From Sitta carolinensis (Eukaryota > Chordata > Aves > Passeriformes > Sittidae), in NCBI GenBank assembly GCA_032173965.1, contig JAVUNC010000006.1:40581870-40645869 (forward strand): DNA of 64,000 nt. Direction: 5' to 3'. Every line of letters begins with the position of its first letter. Position 1 is the stretch's first letter. Positions 54,758-64,000 of this stretch are shown piece by piece. The translations under genes were made by a program, and so were the position numbers. The notes under the pieces were generated by a model. The model had not been told where the DNA came from. It saw only the letters and a program-made list of their open reading frames with translations, and searched no databases.

Positions 54758-57700
54758 GTTTTGACATGATCAAATGTTTGGTGGAAGATGTGCGAGCCAG
54801 GCTGCGTTCTGGAGTCACTGCCAACTCACTCGGACAGTGTGTTGAGGAGCTTGTCCTCAATAGCATTGATGCCAAAGCAACATGTGTAGCTGTCAGGGTG
54901 GATTTGGAAGCTTTTAAGATCCAAGTGGTGGACAATGGCTCTGGGATGGGGAAAGAGGACTTAAAGGCTGTTGGAAAGCGCTACTTCACCAGCAAGTGCA
55001 GCTCAGTGAGAGACTTGGAGAACCTGACTTTCTATGGCTTCAGAGGAGAGGCTTTGGCAAGTATAGCCAACATGGCCAGTGTAGTGGAAATCTCATCTAA
55101 GACCAGCAGGACAGCAAAAACATTTATGAAACTGTTTCACAATGGGCAAGCACTGGAAGTATGTGAAGCTGAATTGAACAGACCAAGTGGCGGAACTACA
55201 GTGACTGTGTGCAATCTGTTCCATCAGTTGCCGGTGAGGAGAAAGTGTATGGATCCTGTGTTGGAAATTGAGAGAGTGAGACAGAAGGTAGAGGCTGTTT
55301 CGCTAATGCATCCTTCTGTTTCCCTTTCTTTAAGAAATGATGTTTCTTGTTCTATGGTGCTTCAGCTCCCTAAGACAAGAGATGTATACTCTCGGTTTTG
55401 CCAAATTTATGGACTGGGCAGATCCCAGAAGTTGCGAGAAATAAATCACAAGTCTGGGGGATTTGAGATAAGTGGTTTTATCAGTACTGAGGGACATTAC
55501 AATAAGAATATGCAGTTCTTGTATGTGAATAGAAGGCTTGTTTTAAAGACAAGACTACATAAACTAATTGATTTTTTATTAAGAAAAGAAAGTGTAATTT
55601 GCAAGGCAAAAAGTGCCCCTGCAAGCCGACAGGCTAATTCAAGTCCTGGTCGCCATCGCTGTGGGCCAGAGCTGTATGGGATCTTTATTCTCAATGTAAC
55701 CTGTGCGTACAGTGACTATGATGTGTGCCTGGAACCTGCCAAGACTCTGATTGAGTTCCAGAACTGGGATGTTCTTCTAACTTGCATAGAGGAAGGAGTG
55801 AAAATGTTTTTGAAACGAGAGCATTTATTTATTGAACCATGTAATGAGGACATCAGAGAATTTAATGAACATAATGACTTTTGTTTGCATAATGCTCCAG
55901 TTCTGAAGCCTTCAATTCTTGATGAGAAGAGCATCCAAGAAAGCTTTAAGAATGCTTGTAATAAAATTGTGGATTCTTACGAAATGTGTCCCTTGCAATC
56001 AAAAGATGTCAAGAGGAAATCCATTACTGGAAAAAAAAGTTCAGGTCTTATACAGTCAGGTAAAAATGTACAGGAAACTCAAAATGCCCCAGTTCAGAAC
56101 ACTGCTGAGTCATCTGGTCCATGTAGAAACAATAAAGCAGAAATTCCATTGCCAAGCAAAGATGACACAGTTTCTGATTTAATTAAATCAAATGCCTCAG
56201 AACAGGAGCCAAGATACACTAACAGTTCCCAAAAAGTATCTGATACTCATCTTAAACCTTCAGAATGTCTTTGTTCTTCTTTCAGTGGAGGGGCCAGATC
56301 AGAAATAAGAGAAATAGATGGTTGTGGTGACCTAGGGGATTGTGCAGAGAATAATATAAAAGATGTGGGCAGCCAGCAAGGTCAGGTAATACAGGAAAGC
56401 AGTAAGATCCATGTCTTAAATAAGGATGTAATTCAGTCACCGCCTGAGAGAGAAGACCCTACCGAAACAGCAGTGGGACCTGAAACTGTCTCTGGAAGTT
56501 CATTAATGAGACTGTGTAATGCAAGAAAAAACGGGGAAACAGCTGACGTGAAAGATGACCCCAGAAGAGGGGCTGTTAGTTCAATGCCATTAAAGTTGTG
56601 CCTTACAGGCCTCATAAAAAGTGTTATGCAAAATGAGTCCCCGTGTGACTGTGAACAATCAGAAACAAATCTTGCATTAAACACACAGTGTAGGCCTGGC
56701 CCTGTCAGTGCCAAGGGTATTTTTGACCACAAAGTGAATGCAGTGATTCAATCTTCAAATGCTAAGGGTATTTCCAGTAATACTAATAAAGAATATACAG
56801 CTTCTTGTACCAGAGAAGTATGCAGGACTGATAGTAATGAGAACAAACCTTTGTCACATCGGGTGAGGAAGGAGATAGCTTCGTCTACTTCTGCCAATAA
56901 AAGACCTTATCAAACATTGAATAATACGGAATTGCCACTGGCAACTTCTTCAGGAATTCTTCGCAAGAAAATCGTTATCAAAAATACTAGAAGACAGATA
57001 GCTGTGCCAAGACCTGGGCTCCCTAAGAAACTGAGCTTGTCCACACAGCTGGGATCATTAGAAAAGTTCAGGAGATATTATGGGAGAGTTAAGTCTATGC
57101 TACCAACACCCACGTCAGAGCAAAGTGAATGTGGTCTCCCAGTTCTTGATTCAGAAACTAACTGTGGCTTTTCAAAGAGTGGGAATGACAATAACAATAA
57201 CTTCAGCAGTTGTGAAATTCCACCTGCAGAAGATACAGATTCTAATAATATTAGCCAAGGTTTTGGTTCCTTGGAAAAGACTTTATTTTGCAGTGGAGAA
57301 ATGTCACAGGACAAACGAGCCCTCTGTCAGAGTCCTTGGACATTGTCTGATTACTCTCTGGTGAGTAACGAAAATACAATTTGTAAAAAATCTTCAGGAT
57401 CATTATCATCCAAACTGTCCAGAATGAAAACTGATCACAAAGAAGTAGAACAACTTGGTGAACAGTTCCAAACAGACTCAAATAGAAAAGATGACCATTC
57501 TTTTGATCTTGAATCCTCAAATAATGATGTTTTGTATAATGTTTGTCAAACACATAAATCCTCAGTGGAAAAAGCGAGGGAGTGTAAGTCCAGCATTTCT
57601 AAGGGGTCTGCATGGTCGCAATCAGATGGTGTGATAGAAGAGTCTATGAAGAGTCCCATCAGCTCATCACCACTCAGCAGTATAGAAAGAGAGTACACAG

Positions 57701-60700
57701 TCTCTTCAGGCACTGTTTTATCATTACCTGCTAAAAATGATAGTACTAACATCATCTGTGAAGGTAAAAGTACGTTAGATGAATCCTCAGAACAAAATAT
57801 GAAAGATACTAAGGTTCCCCATGTGACCTTACAAAGGAACTTGGAATTCTCTGCCGACAACACAAGCACAAGCAATCCCAGGAATGATTTGTGTTCTGTC
57901 TGGCTGCAAGATTTTGATGCTTTATCGGGTAAGACAATATACATCAATAAAGCAACTGGACTCAGCACCTATGGCACTCCTCCGAGTGAAGGATTTCAAA
58001 CTGCCTGTGTTCAAGATATAACAACAATGGCTGTGAATGTTGTTTCAGAGAATGGTAAGAGGGCTGGTGGTTTTAAAAATGGGATGAGGAAAGCTGTTCT
58101 TCTAGGTGCATGAAATAATCTTGCTGGCAGCACCCGAGAGCTTTTATTGAATTAGTCACTGCCTTATAGGTAATAGCTGCATTGAAAACAAGAAAGTGTT
58201 GGGAACTATGGAGACAGTAAAACATTAACAGTAAAAATATTAAAAGATCATTTTTAATGAAAAGGTAAAAAGAAATGTCAGCATCGTGTCAATTAACAGA
58301 TAGCTGCCTAGTTTTCACTGGCATCATGACATTCTCTGTGATAGCAGTTACATAGAATTGTTGTCACATATAAAATGAGAAACATACTTCAAAGAAAAGT
58401 ACCATGTTTTTTACCATTTTGTGCTAAATGGTTATGTTTCTAAGAATGTGTTGTTAAAGAGAGCCTTATATTAAAATTGTCTTTTTTCAAACTGCATACA
58501 AAATTTAAAGCAACCCTCGAAAGATGAATAAAATATCTAACTTCGTTGAGAATGTGTAGTCTCCTGTCCATAGATTTTAGAAGGCAGGATGTTCTTTCAC
58601 ACTTTGTAGCTGATGTTGTACAGCATTGTTGCTGCTTTGATGGTGGGCCTTTTCCACTAGTGAAAGAGCCCTGCATTATATTATTTTTTCAGGGGCACAG
58701 TGTTCATGAGTCTTCACTGATCTGTCTGTTGGGTTTTGACTTTCTTTATCTTCTTAATCTAGTTTGTCTGACTAGTACTGTCTTTGATAGTTTTCCCTTC
58801 AAGGGATATATCTGTGTTCTCAAGTTGTTCTTCATTCTGTCTATAAGCAGATTTTATGAGTGAAGATGCAGCCATTCTTTGTGTAAGCTTTATTTTCTAC
58901 TGCATAATTTGTTTTGGAAAAGTAGTTTGGACTTCTTTCTAGATGTCATGTAAAAAATTTGTCTAATCAATTGTCACAGCCTTTGGTTTGTTCTTTTTTT
59001 TGTCTGTTACTTCCTTGTTTGTTACCAGTCACAGAAACACTGGTGCAGGTGTGTCAGTTGTTGAGCGATTCCCTTTTATGTATAATAATTGATGCCAAAA
59101 TTTGTTAATATTTATTGTGTTCCATCGAAGAAAATTTGATGCAGGTTTTTATTAAGCAAAACTACTTGCAAGTACAAATATACACTCCTTGACTAGCATT
59201 TTAGTTTCTGTGGTATACCAATTTTGCTGCCCACAGTACTCTTTTGTAACCAGCCAAAGCCCTGAGATGTAGAACTTGTCCTTCTATCCAAAATGTTGGA
59301 TAGTGCACTCATGTTTATAGAGATAATACCTCATGTACCCTTGTGCTTTCAGATGATATACAGTCTGTAGGCTTTGAAGACATATATTGTGTTGCATATT
59401 TTTACCTCCCATGGCACTGTTCTTAGCCTTAGCATTGGTGTTACTCTCTATTGTATCAGTAGTGCCAGTCTTTCTAAACTCTGTCAGTTCTTTGGGGAGA
59501 TGTCTGATTTTTATTCTTTTCTTCGGTTAATAGTTGGACCTCCCAAACCTTCACAAGGTGTTTGACCTGTGGTGAGATCCTATAGATCTTAGTTTTCATA
59601 GTTCAACAAGCATGTTATTTCATGTTTTTGAAGCAAAGGATGTTTGTTTCTTTCAGCCACAGGAATAAACATAACTGCATCCTAACATAGCTTTCACATC
59701 TCTTAATGTCGAGTGCTATTTTGGACTACTGTTAAGACCCAGAAGCAGAATGATTTCTTCACTTGTATGCTTTCATTCTGCTTTTTAGAGTAGTGTCAGT
59801 AACCCCATGGTGTTAACTTCGAATTTCATAGCCCCTAAGAATAGCATCTCATACACAATTCTAGGGAAGTTACACAGCTTAGGAATAGGTAGAAGTAGGT
59901 AAGAATAATCCATATCCTCTTTTTCATGACAGCAGTGGCTGTCTATTATCTTTTCCAGCTACAAGTCACATTGTCAACAGAGATACTAGATTTTGTAGGC
60001 CAGACCCAGGCATCTTCATACTGATTAAACTTACTGCTACAGGAAAATTTATCAAACTTCGTTTCACCATTGGATGCCTTTTTGAACAATGCATTTGTGG
60101 TAGGAAACTATCCTAGCTCAACCTGATCTTTGTTGTTATGTCAGCTGTATTTGCAATTTTTGTTCCTTACATTATGCTATGTCATTACACTGCTGTATCT
60201 TCATGATCTAACTGAGGCAAGTGAAAATGAATGCTCAAATATGGTAATTGTATGGGGTTTCCCTGCATGAAGTATATACATTATTATCCTCAGCACCTCT
60301 CCTGATATTACTTGTCAGAAGAATCATATTAATAATATCTCTGCCAAGTCTGAAGTCTCACCAGCCTTGGAACAAGTAAATCCTGACTTTATGGCAATGT
60401 ATATCTTGAACAAGGATTTTTTTCCTTCAAGAAAAGACAGGGAGATGACTCTGTCTATTACGTGTATAAGATACTGGACTTGAGTTGTTACAGATGATAG
60501 ACGCTTCCATGAAATTGAGAGATACTGTCTTTTCATGACAATAGCTGTAAAACTTCTCTCAGAGTCTGAATTAGGCAGCATTCTTCAATTTGCCACATTT
60601 TACCAGGAACTACTCCAGGCGTTTTTTCCCTCTCCTCTGGGTTTTGTGGCAGTGGGATGCTGAGTTACTTGCTGGGCTGCCAGTTTGGCTTCTTGAAGGG

Positions 60701-63700
60701 ATTCTCAGTCCCCAGGGTCACTAGTCCTCACTGTAATGGAGCCAACAGTCAGGAGTCTGTGGACTGGCCTAAGATTTTATAGAGCCTTTTCACACTGAGC
60801 TTATCAGCATGCAGCTGGTTTTCTTTGGCGTTGTCACTCTGCCTCTTTTCCTGAATGCACGCCCTTAATTTCTTGGTAGAAAGGAACTTTATTAATTCTT
60901 TATTATTTCACAAAGAATAGAAGACTGAATTGTACCAAAGGAAGGGTGAAATGTTTACCAATGTGCTGGAAATCTGAGCCACTTTTCTTAATACTCTTGA
61001 TAACAATACAAGTTTGTAATGTTAAATCATTTCTGTGTGGGTGGAAACATATTGTTGGACTAACTCTGTTATCTCATGTGGGCTCACTGACTTGTGGTTT
61101 TCAGTTTTACAAATTCCTGGTAACTGTATTAAGTATTGATAGGAATGGTGATAGACCGACAGTTTTGCTGCTCCTTAACAGATGGAATTCAGTGTTTTGA
61201 TCTCTGACAGACTGCTGTATGTATCCTTTTTCTTTGGGGAAAACACTTCTGATTGCAGTAATTCTGGAAATAATTATTACAAGTTTAAAGCAGCAGACAA
61301 CTTTTAAATACAGTCCTGCAGAAACCATGGTAATATTTTTACATTTCCCAAGGCATGTATGTCTGATAATTCTCAGCTTTTTACATATGTGTTGTTATTT
61401 CTCAATATTAGTTTACAAAATCTGTGGGATACTCAAAATTTTACAGGGCTAGGCACATGTTCCTTCATAAGAATATAATAATTTTATAGCTTTTAGTAAT
61501 TTTGCATGCTGCTGATTATGCAGCTGTAATTTTTTTTTGTTTTGTTTAGGGTTTCAGTTCAGATGCCATCCTTTTAGAAGTGAGATTGTGCTTCCCTTCC
61601 TTCCTAGACCTCAAAAAGAGAAGAGTCAGGCAAGCCAGAATCTGAGAGGTAGGGCCAGCTTTCCAGGACACAGTGTTCTGTGGTATAAACAAATCAAAGA
61701 ATTCTCCCAGATGTCCCAACAGGAACCCAGAATTACTCAAGGTCTGTTAACAATGGGACTGTGTGAGTCATCTCAGATCTAGAACTGGAAAAAAAAATTT
61801 TGGTTGAAGGCAGGTTAAAGGATACTTATTTACAGGATGAAATACCCAGTTCTTTGTTGAATTATGTCATGAGTTTAAAGAATAATTACCTACTCCCTTC
61901 TTTGTACTCATTCCAGCTTTGGAATGTGAAAAATAGCTTCAATCCTCACACTTTTTTTTTTTTTTGCAGTGGAAAGGGTGAAATAATCTATTTGGTATGT
62001 AACTTTGCCCAGAGGGAATGGGTAGCTGAACAGGTCTTTCTTTCCTTACCATCCCTCCACCCCTTTTCCTGGCCTATTGAATTGTGCTGAAGTAATTTTA
62101 GGAGTCAGAAAGATGCACATTGCCCTTCCTAGTTAAAGCAAACAGTACAGAAGCCCTAGTGCCATGTTCCATTGTTTATTTCTACAATCTCCCCTTTTAA
62201 TGAAGGAAAAAAATGAAAAAATACTTTTGTGAGAGGTTGAGGTGCTCAGTGAACATTCTATTGACAGATGGTGGTAGTTCCTGTATTATCTATGTGTTCA
62301 TTCCTAGATGCTGAAGGGGAGTCTCTTCAGTCATTGCTTTCAGACTGGAATAATCCTGTTTTTGTTCCCTGCCAAGAGGTAAGTATTACCTTGCATCTCA
62401 TGCTGCAATAGGAATAATTTTAGATTTTTTTTATTTTCTCACAATGGGTCCAAAATTGCAAATGTAATGATTATGGCATATAAGTTATCCAGAGAAATAT
62501 TACACTGGACCTGGTGATTTTGGTTTTTATAGACTGTTTAGATGCAAGCAATTGTTGTGAATTTATTCAAAGAGAAGCAGGTATCAGGCTAATCATTAAT
62601 TTTATATATAATTTCAAAACCAAAACATTATGAACTGTCTTTCCCTCTATGGAGATATAGTCTCAAAATTAAAAGTTATCGAATGGCAAAATTATAATAT
62701 AGTGTCTGTCTGCTTTGTGGACAGAGATAAAATAACCCAGGCTTGAACAGGTCTTAAAAGTGTATTTTACCATGGCTGCTTTTAAAGCCTGGCAGGATTA
62801 CAGCATATGAGAGGGAAACAATGTTGGAACTTTTACAAAAACTTCCTTTGTTGTCATGAGGTAGCATTATCTTTAATCCTCATGTTGTGTGTGTGTAAAC
62901 ATACATATGTAACCATTTCCACCTGCAAACAATAGGCACGGAGCTGCAAACCACCTGCTGGTGAGTTTCTGGAAGGGAACAGTTCTGTTCAGTCCTTGCA
63001 GTGACGTGTGCTCTGAGTCATTCCGGGGTAATACATCCTTTATAATGCCATCCCCTGAGAGCTCACGTAGGCTGATAATGAACTTCAGCTTCTGATAGGT
63101 ACTTGGAATCAGCTGGACACATTCAAATTAGCAGGTAATAGCCAGATGGGAAAGATACATGGGGATAGAAGCTGAGGAATTGCCAGGTGACTTTTTTAGT
63201 TGGTGTTATTCTTGTGTAGAAACCTTGGTTTGTGAAATGCAGTTATTTCCAGTTTTTATTAAAGCTGGTTTGTTTGGAGTATTTGTTCTGTGTGTTTGGG
63301 TTTTTTTTCCCTATAGTTGGGCCTTTCCTTGACGTGGAATCCTGTTTTTACAGATTGCAGTTGATGTGACCAGCGTTCAGGCTGACAATCTGGCTGTGAA
63401 AATTCACAATATCTTGTATCCTTATCGTTTCACCAAAGACATGGTTCATTCAATGCAGGTACAATATAATCTATTATTAATTTTCACCCCAAATTCCCAC
63501 TCAGCAGATGGGATTTGCTGATGTTTCTACCTGGTAGGAAAAAAATATGCAGGAAAACAGTTCATATTCCTAATTTTCAGAAGCACTAACAGAATTCTTG
63601 GTCATGTGTGATACCAGCAGACATGTGTCATGCCATATCTTAGTATCATCTCATGGTTAATCAGCTATCTGCAAGTCACTCTAAAATTACTTGACTAGTA

Positions 63701-64000
63701 TGATTAAATCAAAATCAAGAGATAGCCTTGTTACTGCTGCTTAGTAACATTATTAACTAAATGATAATTCAAAGCACATTTTTTATATTTGTTGTAGGGA
63801 TTTTCTTAGTTCATATTTCTCTTAAATCTGTGTCCTATACTTCCTTTTTTATTTATCTTAGGAATTTAATTCCTTAGCAGGGTAATTTCAAAATCAAATC
63901 CAAGATTTAATGGAAAAACTTGAAATTTCACCCTAAGATTTATGTCTGCCCTTAAAAGCGATTTTTGAAAATGACATCATAACATCAAGTTTTATGCTTT
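54758..64000 (+). CDS. MLH3: MLH3, MutL homolog 3 (5' part; continues beyond window)
   Basis: MutL-family subunit that pairs with MLH1 as an endonuclease in meiotic crossing-over and as an accessory mismatch-repair factor in the nucleus. The ATG at 54766 lies 9 nt inside an exon that begins at 54758. Coding parts: 54766-58054 (a giant exon, as in mammals), 61550-61648 (99 nt), 62308-62378 and 63354-63458, all in phase, giving 1188 codons so far. GHKL ATPase motifs are intact: ELVLNSIDA (Glu28, Asn32), DNGSGM 56-61 and GFRGEA 91-96. The transducer domain follows ([20 protein letters not shown]), then a long, poorly conserved Ser/Asn-rich linker. The last exon seen ([31 protein letters not shown]) starts the conserved C-terminal region. 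The endonuclease motif DQHAAHER and its partners must lie right of the window. No frame break was found. Confidence 0.97.
58055..61549 (+). other. MLH3 intron after the giant exon
   Basis: A 3.5-kb AT-rich intron with a GTAAGA donor and a TTTGTTTAG acceptor. No further exon, RNA gene or recognisable interspersed repeat was seen. Several short open frames lack splice context or known domains. Confidence 0.6.
62379..63353 (+). other. MLH3 intron before the last visible exon
   Basis: About 975 bp of AT-rich intron with a short TG run near 62888-62898. Nothing else was recognised. Confidence 0.55.
63459..64000 (+). other. MLH3 intron, truncated by window end
   Basis: The intron opens with GTACAA after the exon ending MVHSMQ and runs off the window. 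No further exon is visible in the 540 bp present. Confidence 0.6.

Noticed and set aside
58546..58863. A 105-codon plus-strand open frame in an MLH3 intron
   Set aside because: It lies between two in-phase MLH3 exons, has no acceptor/donor pair that would keep phase, and no recognisable domain.

Overview
The window is vertebrate nuclear DNA, most likely avian. Every gene is split by GT-AG introns and the promoters sit in CpG islands. The identifiable dispersed repeats are CR1 LINE copies, the dominant LINE of birds and other sauropsids. Five genes that lie together on human 14q24.3 are packed into 64 kb. The species cannot be named from sequence alone.

Layout, left to right. TMED10 (+, 5 coding exons, 1640-15257) is a p24 cargo receptor of the early secretory pathway. 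A gene-poor spacer follows (about 15.5-21.6 kb). NEK9 (+, 22 coding exons, 21809-46056) is a mitotic NIMA-family kinase with an RCC1 propeller; its introns carry two CR1 insertions on the minus strand. ZC2HC1C (-, 49327-51481, with a probable noncoding first exon near 52 kb) converges tail-to-tail on NEK9. ACYP1 (+, 2 exons, 52573-53247) shares a head-to-head GC-rich promoter with ZC2HC1C. MLH3 (+, 54766 to beyond the right edge) is present only as its first four coding exons. A possible terminal exon of an unidentified minus-strand gene lies at 159-640, left of TMED10.

The genes are ordinary housekeeping or cell-biology genes and do not form one pathway: ER-Golgi sorting, spindle assembly, a zinc-finger protein of unclear role, acylphosphate hydrolysis, and mismatch repair/meiotic crossover. 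I see no operon, CRISPR array, prokaryotic system or clearly novel molecular system.

Three points deserve attention. First, four coding exons in three genes (TMED10 exon 1, NEK9 exons 7 and 13, ZC2HC1C main exon) each look one base short, next to a run of three or four C/G. That pattern points to systematic homopolymer errors in the assembly rather than gene death. Second, NEK9 intron 11 begins with a diverged, frame-preserving copy of the start of exon 12, fused directly to exon 11. Third, the ZC2HC1C/ACYP1 promoter contains two separate short tandem repeat arrays, of 26-bp and 17-bp units.
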